6,213 bases of DNA from JBCDBY01 sp039182715 (GCA_039182715.1 JBCDBY010000277.1:1-6213), one strand, 5' to 3'. Shown: positions 1-6,213, numbered from the stretch's first letter. Program-made: numbers and translations. Notes: generated by a model not told the origin, from the letters alone.

Positions 1-1610
1 AGCGCCCGCCCTTCCCGCGCCCGCTCCTCCGCGGCGATGCGGCCGGAGACCGCGCGGCGCGAGTCCGACGGCCACATGCGGCGCGGCTCGATCGGCAGCT
101 CCGTGTGGCGCAGGTACTCCGCCGCCGGCACGATCGTGTCGGCGTCCACCTTGGCCGACAGGATCGGGCCCACACAGTTCGCGCATCGACCGCACGGATG
201 CGCGTGCGCGTCGTCGAGTTCCCGGCCGATGAACTCCATGAGACAGCGGTCCGTCCGGAGAAAAGCGCCCATGCGGTCGAGCTCCTCGACGCGACGGCTC
301 CGCACGAGCTCCCAACGCTCTTCGTCCGCCGCCCACGGCTGCAGCGTGCGCACGTACCGACGCTGCCGCCGGTCGATCGCGCCGTCGATCTGCAGCATCT
401 TGAGCACCTGCTCCAGCCGCTTGAAGGGCACGTTGACGCGCGCCTGGATGCCGGCCCGGGTCAGCCCCTCGTCCGCGTCCTCGATGGCGGCCAGCACACC
501 GGCGAAGTCCTCGGCGGACGGGAACGCGCGACGGATGAAGTGCGTGTGGATCTGCTCGTCTTCCACGCCCGCCAACAGCACGCCGAGCGCGTCGTCGACG
601 CCACGGCCCGCGCGCCCCACCTGCTGGTAGTAGGCGACCGGCGAGCCGGGCCGCTGGAAGTGGATCACGAACCGCAGGTCCGGCTTGTCGAAGCCCATGC
701 CAAGCGCAATGGTCGAGACGAGCGCCTTGGTCCGGTTGGCGAGCAGGGCCCGCTCCAGCTCCACGCGCTCCTCGTCGTCGAGGCCGGCGTGGTAGGCGCG
801 CACATCGACGCCGTGTTCGCGCAGCCACGCCGCCACGCGCTCACAGTCCCGCTTGGTGATGCAGTAGATGATGCCGCTGCCCTCGAGCCGCGGGACCTCG
901 CGCGCCAGCCACGCCAGCCGCTCCGCCTGGTCGCGCAGCGGAATCGCCTGCAGCCGCAGCGACGCGCGCGCCAGCTCGCCGCGCTGCGTCGCGAAGCCGT
1001 CGCCCATCTGCTCCGCGATGTCGCGCACCACGCGCTCGTTCGCCGTGGCCGTCGTCGCCAGCACCGGAATCCCGCGCGGCAGCGCGGCGAGCAGCGAGCG
1101 CATGCGCCGGTAGTCCGGCCGGAAGTCGTGCCCCCAGTCCGAGATGCAGTGCGCCTCGTCGACGATGAAGAGCCCGATGCCCGGATCGAGCAGCGGCTGC
1201 ACCTCCTGCCGGAACTCCGCGTTGGCCAGGCGCTCCGGCGAGATGAGCAGCAGGTCGATTTCGTTGCGCTCCAGTCCCGCCACGACGCGGTCCCACTCCT
1301 CGCGGTTCGACGAGTCGATGCGCGCCGCGCGCACGCCGAGCCGGTCCGCGAAGCGTTCCTGGTCGCGCATCAGCGACAGCAGCGGCGAAACCAGCAGCGC
1401 CGGTCCGTGCCCTTCGTCGCGCAGCATGCGCGTGGCGAGGAAGTAGACGACACTCTTGCCCCACCCGGTCCGCTGGACCAGCAGCAGCCGCTCCTTGCGC
1501 CCCACGACCGACTCGAGAGCCTCGAGTTGGCCGTCGCGGAAGGCGGCCTCGTCGCCGAGCGCCCTCCGCAGGAGATTCGTGGCACGGTCCCGCATGCGCG
1601 AACAGTTCAT
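1..1610 (-). CDS. rqlH: RecQ-like ATP-dependent DNA helicase, RqlH clade (C-terminus outside window)
   Basis: This is a superfamily 2, RecQ-type 3'-5' DNA helicase, expected to act in the cytoplasm in recombination and repair. The frame is open for 536 codons from ATG 1610 to the window edge. Visible motifs are F24-R-D-G-Q28 (motif 0), Walker A R-T-G-W-G-K52-S, the DEAH box 151-154 followed by CISDWGHDFRPDYRR, LATTATA 184-190, motif V STIALGMGFDKP 299-310, and motif VI QQVGRAGR 329-336. A zinc site C456-x16-C473-x2-C476-x2-C479 follows. About 120 residues separate motif VI from the first cysteine, far more than in E. coli RecQ. This matches Mycobacterium smegmatis RqlH (691 aa), which has a RecQ ATPase, a specific linker, a tetracysteine module, and a ComF/phosphoribosyltransferase-like C-domain instead of RQC-HRDC. 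About 150 residues, including that domain, would lie outside the window. The linker (about 367-425) looks winged-helix-like. Met6 (1595) is an alternative start; neither start has a clear ribosome binding site. The gene lies 22 bp after the kinase gene. The helicase call is very sure and the clade likely. Confidence 0.93.
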   Translation of the reverse strand, partial: MNCSRMRDRATNLLRRALGDEAAFRDGQLEALESVVGRKERLLLVQRTGWGKSVVYFLATRMLRDEGHGPALLVSPLLSLMRDQERFADRLGVRAARIDSSNREEWDRVVAGLERNEIDLLLISPERLANAEFRQEVQPLLDPGIGLFIVDEAHCISDWGHDFRPDYRRMRSLLAALPRGIPVLATTATANERVVRDIAEQMGDGFATQRGELARASLRLQAIPLRDQAERLAWLAREVPRLEGSGIIYCITKRDCERVAAWLREHGVDVRAYHAGLDDEERVELERALLANRTKALVSTIALGMGFDKPDLRFVIHFQRPGSPVAYYQQVGRAGRGVDDALGVLLAGVEDEQIHTHFIRRAFPSAEDFAGVLAAIEDADEGLTRAGIQARVNVPFKRLEQVLKMLQIDGAIDRRQRRYVRTLQPWAADEERWELVRSRRVEELDRMGAFLRTDRCLMEFIGRELDDAHAHPCGRCANCVGPILSAKVDADTIVPAAEYLRHTELPIEPRRMWPSDSRRAVSGRIAAEERAREGRA

Positions 1611-1632
1611 GTTCCGCGCGCCGGGGACAGGA

Positions 1633-4600
1633 TCAGGAGGCGGCCTTCAACCGCTCCGCCGCCCGCTTCGTGGCGGGGTGGTCCGGGCCGAAGCCCGCCT
1701 GCAGCGCCGGCAGCGCCCGCTCCAGCAGCGCCCGCGCCGCCTCCTTGTTGCGCGCCTCCGTCAACCGCGCCGCATAGTCGCTCCGCGCTTCGGCCGCGAT
1801 CAGGCTGTCCGGCATGGCGGCATCGAGAATCGCGACCGCCTCCTTCAGCGATGCCTCGTCGCCAAGCGCCACCAGCGACTTCGCGATGTCGGGATGGCCC
1901 GCGGGCAACTGCAGGCGGCGCTTCGCGAGCGCCTCCTCCATGAGATCGCGATCTCCCGTCGCCTGCCCCAGCTTGGTCATGGTGTTGGCGATCAGCGGAT
2001 GCTTGCCGTCGGGGAACGCGCCGCGGTAGATCTTGAGCGCTGCCCGGAACCCTTCGGCCGACTCCTTGCCCGCCCGCCGCCGGCACTCGGCGATGTTGTG
2101 CGTCATGGTGCCCACGAGGTGGTGCGAAGGGCCCGCCAGCTTGACGAGGGCTTCACGCGCATCGCGGAACATCTCTTCCGCCTTCTCCAGCTGGTGCATC
2201 AGGAGAAGCACGAGCGCGTAGTTGTTCTGTAGCGTCAGACGCTGCACCGGATCCTCGGGCGGATCCTGCCAAAGTTCGGCATGCAGTGAGAGTGACGTGC
2301 GATAGTCACCGCGTCGCTGCGCGAGGCGCGCGCGCTTGCTCTTGGACCCCTTGGTGTTGGCGTGATTCGGTCCGTAGAGTTCGGTGTGGCGCTGGACCGT
2401 CTCGGCCAGCAGCTTGTCCGCCTCGGCGAAATTCCCCAGCTCGATCTCGACCGTGGCCAGCGTGCCGAGGCAGCCCAACCGCGCCGGAAGAGTCGGCTCG
2501 AATCGCGCGTCGAAGATCTCGCGCGCGCGCATGAGCACCTTTCTCGCTTCGTCGTACTTCGCTTGCTCCGAAAGGAGGCGACCGTACTGAAAGAGGTAGT
2601 GGACCGTCTCGGCCGCATCTTCTCCGAGCAGATCGACCCCGAGATCGAATCCGCGCCGAAAGAGAACGATCGCCTCCTGCATGTTGCCGCGATCCCGCTC
2701 GATGATGGCGAGGTTGACGAGACACTTCGCGTAGTCGGGATGCCTCTCGGTGCCGTGATACCCGAGCAAAAGCTTGCGCGCCTCCTCGAAGCTGGCTTGC
2801 GCCTCGTCGAATCGCTTCAACTCAAGAAGCAGCGTGCCGCGCGAGCTCAGGTAGGACGCCACGACCGGATGCTCGTCGCCCGAAACGGCGCGTTGCTGGC
2901 GCAGAGCCTCTTCGTAGTAGTCAAGCGCATCGGGAATGCGACGTTGACCCGAGGCCACTGCTCCGAAGTTCGCGGTGATCGTGATCGTCAACGGATGGCG
3001 CGGTCCGTACCAGCGCAACGCGAGTGCACGGGCCCGCTCGAGCAGCACCTGGGCGCGCTCGTACTCGCCCCGCGTAATGAGAAGTTTCGCGTGGGTGCTG
3101 AGCGATCCCGCCACCTCGGCGCTGTCCTTGCCGGTCAGCTTCTCCTGCGCATCCGTCGCGGCACGGAACTGGGATTCCGCTTCCTCGAAACGACCCAGTT
3201 CGGTCAGCGCCGTGGCGAGGGTTGCGCGACGCTTCACCACATCGGGATGAATGTCGCCGACCTCCTTGCGCTTGCGTGCAAGAGCCGACCGCGCCATTTG
3301 CTCCGCCTCTTCGAACTTGCCTTGCCGACGAAGGACGACGGCCAGCCCATGCAGGGCCTTGTTGTCATCGACGTCGCGCAAGACTGTGCGGAACTCCTTC
3401 TCGGCCTCTCGGTAACGCCCCGCGCGCTCCAATGCGACGCCCAATTCTCCCCGATTGAGCGGATCACGCGGCCCCAGCGTCAGAGCGCGGCGCGCGTACG
3501 CAACCGCCTTGCCGAAGTCGCCGCGCGCCAGCTCCAGCGACGCCGCGGCCTGCAGCGCCGTGATCAGCTCGGGACTGGCGTCGCCGTAAAGCTCCCTCCG
3601 AATCGCGAGTGCCTCGGTGACCAGCGGCTCCGCCGGTTCGCGCAGCCCGAGCCGCAGGTAGATGCGCCCGATCATCAGCATGAGCTGGGAACGAACCTCC
3701 GGCTGGTCTTCCAGCTTGACGCGCAGGTCGCGCGCACCGGCATCGAGGATCTCCTTCGCCGTGACCGTGCGGCCGCGCGCCTCGTCGGGATCGACGACGT
3801 CGAAGAGCTGAATCAGAAACCCAAGCATCTCGTTGCGCGTCTCCGCGCGCGCCACCGCGAGCGCGCGCGCCTCCTCCGCCTCGACGCGCCGCTCCTCGGC
3901 GCGCAGGAACTGCGTGAAGGAGAACACTCCACCCGCCACAATCGCGACGAGGGCGATCGCCACGCCGGTCGCCGTCGCGCGATGGCGGCGGACGAGCTTT
4001 CGAAGCTGATACGAGGCGCTGGGCGGTCGCGCCACGATCGGTTCGTCGCGCAGCACGCGGCGCAGATCGTCCGCCAACTCGCCCGCCGAACCGTAACGCC
4101 GCGCCCTTTGCGTCTGCAACGCCTTACCCACCACGGTCTCGGCGTCGCCTTTGCGCGACAGCTGTGCCGTCTCCGCGCGCTGCGCGTAGGCCACCGCCTC
4201 GGGCAGCGACTTGCCGGTGAAGTCGCGCGGCAGTTTCTCCTCCAGCATCTCGTAGCCGATCACACCGAGCGCGTAGACGTCGGTGCGCACGTCGATCGGC
4301 TCGCTCGTGAACTGCTCCGGGCTCATGTACGGCAGCGTGCCCAGCAGCTGGCCGGCGCGCGTGTCCAGAGTCTGCAGCCGCGCATCCGCCGTCGTCAGCT
4401 TGGCGACGCCGAAATCGAGCAGGCGCGGCGTGCCGTCCTTCTCGACGAGGATGTTGCCCGGCTTGAGATCGCGATGCACCACGCCCTGCAGGTGCGCGTG
4501 CTGCACCGCGTCGGCGATCCGCGCGAGCAGGTCGAGCCGCTGGTCGGTCGAAAGCGCCTGCTGGCGGATGTAGGTATCCAGCGGCACGCCCTCGATGTAC

Positions 4601-5037
4601 TCCATCGCGAAGAAGGGCCGCCCCTCGCTCACGCCCGCTTCGAAGATCCTCGCGATCCCGGGGTGGTTGAGCCGCCCGAGAATCTCCGCCTCGTACTCGA
4701 ACCGCTTGAGCAGCTCGGGGGTGGCGAACGAGATCAGTTTGAGCGCGACGCGTCTTCGCGGGTTGGACTGCTCCGCCTCGTAGACGGTGCCCATGCCCCC
4801 CTGGCCGATGACGCGCACGATGCGGTAGCCGCCGATCGACTTCGGCAGCTGATCGGGAAGCGGCGTATCGATGTTCGAGGAGGGCGCGCGGTCGGCGGCG
4901 AGCAGCTTCTCCACCTCGGCGCGCAGCTCCGGGTCGTCGCCACACTCCGCGCGCAGGACGGCCTCCTGCTCGTCGGGCGGGAGGTCGCAGGCGCGATCGA
5001 AGATCGACCGTGCGCGCCGGAAGCGCTCCTGACTCAC
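1633..5037 (-). CDS. Transmembrane Hanks-type serine/threonine protein kinase with C-terminal TPR array
   Basis: This 1134-residue membrane protein kinase should phosphorylate Ser/Thr on partner proteins. Residues 1-50 form the N-terminal module common in acidobacterial and planctomycete kinases (LPPDEQ, CGDDPELRAEVEKLL). The kinase domain spans about 71-330. It has glycine loop IGQGGMGTV 77-85, Lys100 in VALK, alphaC Glu116, HRDLKPGN 188-195 with catalytic Asp190, DFG 208-210, and MSPEQ 238-242. All catalytic residues are present, so it should be active. Thr215, 216, 223, 226 and 234 lie in the activation segment. Basic KLVRRHR (347-353) precedes one membrane helix at about 354-376, predicting a cytoplasmic kinase and an extracytoplasmic C-terminus. 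A charged Ala/Glu/Arg helix (379-400) leads into LFDVVDPDEARG, then TPRs to the end. The start is GTG, chosen because it overlaps the sigma gene stop by 4 bp and has a good Shine-Dalgarno. The sigma factor is the most likely substrate, by inference from coupling. Confidence 0.95.
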   Translation of the reverse strand: MSQERFRRARSIFDRACDLPPDEQEAVLRAECGDDPELRAEVEKLLAADRAPSSNIDTPLPDQLPKSIGGYRIVRVIGQGGMGTVYEAEQSNPRRRVALKLISFATPELLKRFEYEAEILGRLNHPGIARIFEAGVSEGRPFFAMEYIEGVPLDTYIRQQALSTDQRLDLLARIADAVQHAHLQGVVHRDLKPGNILVEKDGTPRLLDFGVAKLTTADARLQTLDTRAGQLLGTLPYMSPEQFTSEPIDVRTDVYALGVIGYEMLEEKLPRDFTGKSLPEAVAYAQRAETAQLSRKGDAETVVGKALQTQRARRYGSAGELADDLRRVLRDEPIVARPPSASYQLRKLVRRHRATATGVAIALVAIVAGGVFSFTQFLRAEERRVEAEEARALAVARAETRNEMLGFLIQLFDVVDPDEARGRTVTAKEILDAGARDLRVKLEDQPEVRSQLMLMIGRIYLRLGLREPAEPLVTEALAIRRELYGDASPELITALQAAASLELARGDFGKAVAYARRALTLGPRDPLNRGELGVALERAGRYREAEKEFRTVLRDVDDNKALHGLAVVLRRQGKFEEAEQMARSALARKRKEVGDIHPDVVKRRATLATALTELGRFEEAESQFRAATDAQEKLTGKDSAEVAGSLSTHAKLLITRGEYERAQVLLERARALALRWYGPRHPLTITITANFGAVASGQRRIPDALDYYEEALRQQRAVSGDEHPVVASYLSSRGTLLLELKRFDEAQASFEEARKLLLGYHGTERHPDYAKCLVNLAIIERDRGNMQEAIVLFRRGFDLGVDLLGEDAAETVHYLFQYGRLLSEQAKYDEARKVLMRAREIFDARFEPTLPARLGCLGTLATVEIELGNFAEADKLLAETVQRHTELYGPNHANTKGSKSKRARLAQRRGDYRTSLSLHAELWQDPPEDPVQRLTLQNNYALVLLLMHQLEKAEEMFRDAREALVKLAGPSHHLVGTMTHNIAECRRRAGKESAEGFRAALKIYRGAFPDGKHPLIANTMTKLGQATGDRDLMEEALAKRRLQLPAGHPDIAKSLVALGDEASLKEAVAILDAAMPDSLIAAEARSDYAARLTEARNKEAARALLERALPALQAGFGPDHPATKRAAERLKAAS
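1663..3690 (-). other. TPR / kinesin-light-chain-type repeat region of the kinase
   Basis: Residues about 450-1125 of the kinase form a helical repeat array. A recurring unit of about 42 residues has the pattern G-x-x-HP...A...L-A...G...EA-x-x-x-x-x-A-L. HP or degenerate turn positions are seen near residues 488, 597, 681, 723, 766, 892, 972, 1013, 1048 and 1120. This is the TPR_10/TPR_12 style of kinesin light chains. The repeats have diverged at both protein and DNA level, so this is not a recent tandem duplication. TPR arrays usually bind proteins or peptides. Here the array is the likely sensor or scaffold part of the kinase, on the far side of the predicted membrane helix. Confidence 0.85.
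3907..3975 (-). other. Single transmembrane segment of the kinase
   Basis: Residues about 355-377 are hydrophobic (TGVAIALVAIVAGGVFSFTQF). They are preceded by a basic stretch (KLVRRHR) and followed by charged ERR/EAEEAR sequence. By the positive-inside rule the kinase domain is cytoplasmic and the TPR part extracytoplasmic. The exact ends of the helix are approximate. Confidence 0.8.
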
Positions 5038-5600
5038 GACAGCCTTCCCGTGAGCCAGGCGCGCGCGTGGCGCCAGTCGCCCTCGGCCGTCGCGAGCGAG
5101 ACGCCGAGGTGGTCCGCGATCTCCGGCATGGTCAACCCGCCGAAGAAACGCAGCTCGACCACCTGCGCCTGGCGCAGGTCGAGTTCGCCGAGCTCCACGA
5201 GCGCCTCTTCGAGCGCCATGAAATCGAGCTGGTCGTTGGCGGCGATGCCGGGCGGCAGGCCCGAAAGCGTCACGCGCTCCCAGTCGCCGCCGCGCTTCGC
5301 CGCCTTGCCCTGGCGATGGTGGTCGATGAGCACCTGGCGCATCACCTTGGCCGCCAGCGCCACGAAGTGGGTGCGCCCGTCCCAGGCGAGCTTCTCCGAC
5401 CCGACCAGCCGGACGTACGCCTCGTGCACCACCGCGGTCGGCGGCAGCGTGGGCGATCCGGCGCGCGGGTGGTAGAGCCCGATCGCGACACCGCGCAGCT
5501 CGTCGTACACGCGCGGCAACAGCTCGTCGACGGCGCCCTCCTCCCCGCGCGCGAGGCGCTCGAGAGCGGCCACGGTGTTGGCATCAACCACGCGGGGCAT
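5034..5600 (-). CDS. ECF-like RNA polymerase sigma factor, TIGR02999 / Sigma70_ECF family
   Basis: This 188-residue alternative sigma factor should direct RNA polymerase to a dedicated promoter set. The sigma2 region is residues 8-110, with VYDELRGVA 31-39, TAVVHEAYVRL 55-65, HFVALAAKVMRQVLIDHHR 78-96 and KAAKRGG 99-105. The sigma4 helix-turn-helix is about 127-186, with VVELRFFGGLTMPEIADHLGVS and the family-typical DWRHARAWL 175-183. No extra C-terminal sensory domain and no adjacent anti-sigma factor are seen. Region 2.2 lacks the usual acidic DAED-like motif: Thr55-Ala56 take the place of Glu-Asp, and only Glu60 remains. ATG 5600 is preferred over ATG 5636, which would add a basic 12-residue extension (MALYSSRCARRR) absent from typical members. 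The stop overlaps the kinase start by 4 bp, so the two are probably translated together. The gene was not matched to a named sigma factor. Confidence 0.95.
   Translation of the reverse strand: MPRVVDANTVAALERLARGEEGAVDELLPRVYDELRGVAIGLYHPRAGSPTLPPTAVVHEAYVRLVGSEKLAWDGRTHFVALAAKVMRQVLIDHHRQGKAAKRGGDWERVTLSGLPPGIAANDQLDFMALEEALVELGELDLRQAQVVELRFFGGLTMPEIADHLGVSLATAEGDWRHARAWLTGRLS
5043..5049 (-). promoter_or_regulatory. Ribosome binding site deciding the GTG start of the kinase
   Basis: On the minus strand GGGAAGG lies five bases before GTG 5037, inside the last codons of the sigma gene. Together with the GTGA start/stop overlap it supports the GTG start and translational coupling of sigma factor and kinase. 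Confidence 0.6.
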
Positions 5601-5601
5601 T

Positions 5602-5676
5602 CTACGGCGGGCGCAGCGGGAGGAATACAGGGCCATCGACCGGATTGCGGGATCCGGCCCGCTCGCCCTTACTCAT
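5602..5676 (-). CDS. Possible 24-codon upstream ORF before the sigma gene (speculative)
   Basis: A short frame starts at ATG 5676 (MSKGERAGSR...) and stops with TAG at 5604-5602, one base before the preferred sigma start ATG 5600. The sequence is basic and proline-rich at its end (FLPLRPP) and matches nothing I recognise. GGAG lies only two bases before the ATG, which is too close for a normal Shine-Dalgarno. If translated, it could couple to sigma factor synthesis by termination-reinitiation. It could equally be chance, because stops are rare in GC-rich DNA. Confidence 0.15.
   Translation of the reverse strand: MSKGERAGSRNPVDGPVFLPLRPP
5640..5657. repeat. Short inverted repeat in the divergent intergenic region
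   Basis: CCGGAT-N6-ATCCGG is a perfect 6-bp dyad with a 6-base spacer. It lies 40 bp upstream of the preferred sigma start. It could be an operator or an RNA hairpin in the sigma leader. It is not followed by a T-run in either direction, so it is not a convincing intrinsic terminator. A dyad this short may be chance. Confidence 0.3.
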
Positions 5677-5685
5677 GACTCCACT

Positions 5686-5720
5686 TTGACGAACCCTCTC
5701 CGCCCGCTCTCGTCTAATAC
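5686..5720 (+). promoter_or_regulatory. Candidate promoter of the FecR gene, possibly giving a leaderless transcript
   Basis: TAATAC at 5715-5720 is the best -10-like hexamer in an otherwise GC-rich region. It ends only four bases before ATG 5725, so transcription would begin at or about the start codon. No Shine-Dalgarno is seen before that ATG, which fits a leaderless mRNA. TTGACG at 5686-5691 resembles a -35 box, but the 23-bp spacing is too long for a normal sigma70 promoter. The -10 may therefore act alone or with another factor. Confidence 0.3.
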
Positions 5721-5724
5721 GGCT

Positions 5725-6213
5725 ATGGGAACGATCCGGATCCTCGCGCCGTGCCTCCTCCTGCTGGGCCTGCTCATCCAGCCCGCCCCCGCCGAGGAGA
5801 GCCGACACGTCGGGACCGTTCTCGATGGCCAGGGCACCGCCCTCGTGCGCCCGGTCGGGGGCCAGCGCTGGACGCCGATCGGCCCTCGCGCCCTGCTGCT
5901 GCCCGGCGACCAGGTGCGGACGCCGAAGCGCGGCGCCCACGCGGTCGAGCTGCGGCTGGCGGGCGGCGGCCGTCTCGTCCTGGGACCGGGAACCCTCATC
6001 GAGATCCCGAACGCCCACGGCGCGCGCCTCTACGCGGGCGACCTCGAGGCGAAGGGCGCGCTCACGCTGACCGGCCCCGGCGACTTCGCGCGCCAGGGCG
6101 ATGGAACCGTCCTGCTGCGCGCCGCCGGACGCGTCACGAAGGAGCTGAAGTCGGCACCGCGCTGGCTGGCCGGATACCGCAACTCCTCGACCGACGAGTG
6201 GATGGGTTCCCTC
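5725..6213 (+). CDS. Secreted FecR-domain protein, probably N-terminus of a FecR-VIT protein (C-terminus outside window)
   Basis: The frame is open for 163 codons from ATG 5725 to the window edge. Residues 1-23 are a signal peptide: Arg5, a Leu-rich core (CLLLLGLLI), then APA before Glu24, fitting signal peptidase I. Residues about 29-110 resemble a FecR domain (G-T-V-L near 30-33, LLLPGDQVRTPKRG, VELRLAGGGRLVLGPGT, LYAGDLEA). Such beta-rich domains occur in many exported proteins besides the FecR anti-sigma regulator. No cytoplasmic sigma-binding region precedes the signal peptide, so it is not a classic anti-sigma factor. The last residues (WLAGYRNSSTDEWMGSL) resemble, from memory, the junction to a VIT/von Willebrand domain seen in acidobacterial and planctomycete proteins. 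That part is outside the window. The protein is expected in the periplasm or cell envelope; its function is unknown. It is transcribed divergently from the sigma factor and is a candidate target. Confidence 0.8.
   Translation, partial: MGTIRILAPCLLLLGLLIQPAPAEESRHVGTVLDGQGTALVRPVGGQRWTPIGPRALLLPGDQVRTPKRGAHAVELRLAGGGRLVLGPGTLIEIPNAHGARLYAGDLEAKGALTLTGPGDFARQGDGTVLLRAAGRVTKELKSAPRWLAGYRNSSTDEWMGSL

Noticed and set aside
1611..1632. Terminator or promoter between kinase and helicase genes
   Set aside because: The 22-bp gap has no stem with a T-run and no -10/-35 pair that I can see.
105..1943. Plus-strand open frame of 612 codons opposite the helicase and kinase 3' end
   Set aside because: It lies antisense to the well-supported helicase, has low-complexity Arg/His/Ala/Pro content, and crosses the kinase-helicase junction without any domain.
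3841..3910. GC-alternating low-complexity stretch as a DNA repeat
   Set aside because: It encodes the charged Ala/Glu/Arg helix after the membrane segment of the kinase. Codon bias explains the GCGC runs.
2362..5475. Plus-strand open frame of 1037 codons opposite the kinase gene
   Set aside because: It mirrors the kinase gene, which has clear domain motifs. The translation is rich in Arg, Leu, Ala and Gln with no recognisable domain, as expected for an antisense frame in GC-rich DNA.
5601..5636. Longer sigma factor starting at ATG 5636
   Set aside because: The added MALYSSRCARRR is not typical of the family N-terminus, and no ribosome binding site precedes ATG 5636. ATG 5600 gives the usual short lead before sigma2.
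5010..5678. Plus-strand open frame of 222 codons opposite the sigma gene
   Set aside because: It is antisense to an unmistakable sigma factor and shows no family resemblance.
5746..5754. Lipoprotein signal at LAPC (residues 7-10) of the FecR protein
   Set aside because: The cysteine comes before the hydrophobic core rather than after it. The APA-Glu site at 21-24 fits signal peptidase I better.
5602..6018. Minus-strand frame of 138 codons opposite the FecR gene
   Set aside because: The plus-strand reading has a signal peptide and a FecR-like domain; the minus frame is charged low-complexity sequence. Only its last 24 codons, upstream of the sigma gene, are kept as a speculative upstream ORF.

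Overview
The window is GC-rich DNA (roughly two thirds G+C by eye) from an environmental bacterium. Nearly all of it is coding. No RNA gene, insertion sequence, CRISPR array or phage gene was recognised. A sigma factor of the TIGR02999/Sigma70_ECF type sits beside a large Hanks-type kinase carrying a C-terminal TPR array. Next to them is a secreted FecR-domain protein whose end resembles VIT-type proteins. This set is typical of Acidobacteriota, and is also seen in Planctomycetota and Gemmatimonadota. Acidobacteriota is my best guess, by inference only.

Layout: three genes run leftward on the minus strand and one runs rightward. Reading leftward from a 124-bp divergent intergenic region (5601-5724), the first is an ECF-like sigma factor (5034-5600). 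The second is a transmembrane Ser/Thr protein kinase with a long kinesin-light-chain-type TPR region (1633-5037, GTG start, 4-bp overlap with the sigma gene). The third, 22 bp further on, is a RecQ-like helicase of the RqlH clade (1-1610). Its C-terminal domain lies outside the window. On the plus strand, a secreted FecR-domain protein starts at 5725 and runs off the right edge.

Working model: the kinase and sigma factor look like a translationally coupled signalling pair without a visible anti-sigma factor. The sigma factor lacks the acidic DAED-type motif in region 2.2 and has a threonine (Thr55) in its place. This resembles EcfP of Vibrio parahaemolyticus, which is activated when its kinase PknT phosphorylates a region 2.2 threonine. 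The TPR region of the kinase would sense a signal, the kinase would license the sigma factor, and the divergent FecR gene and possibly the downstream DNA repair helicase would be candidate outputs. The pairing and motifs are visible in the sequence; the signalling flow is inference.
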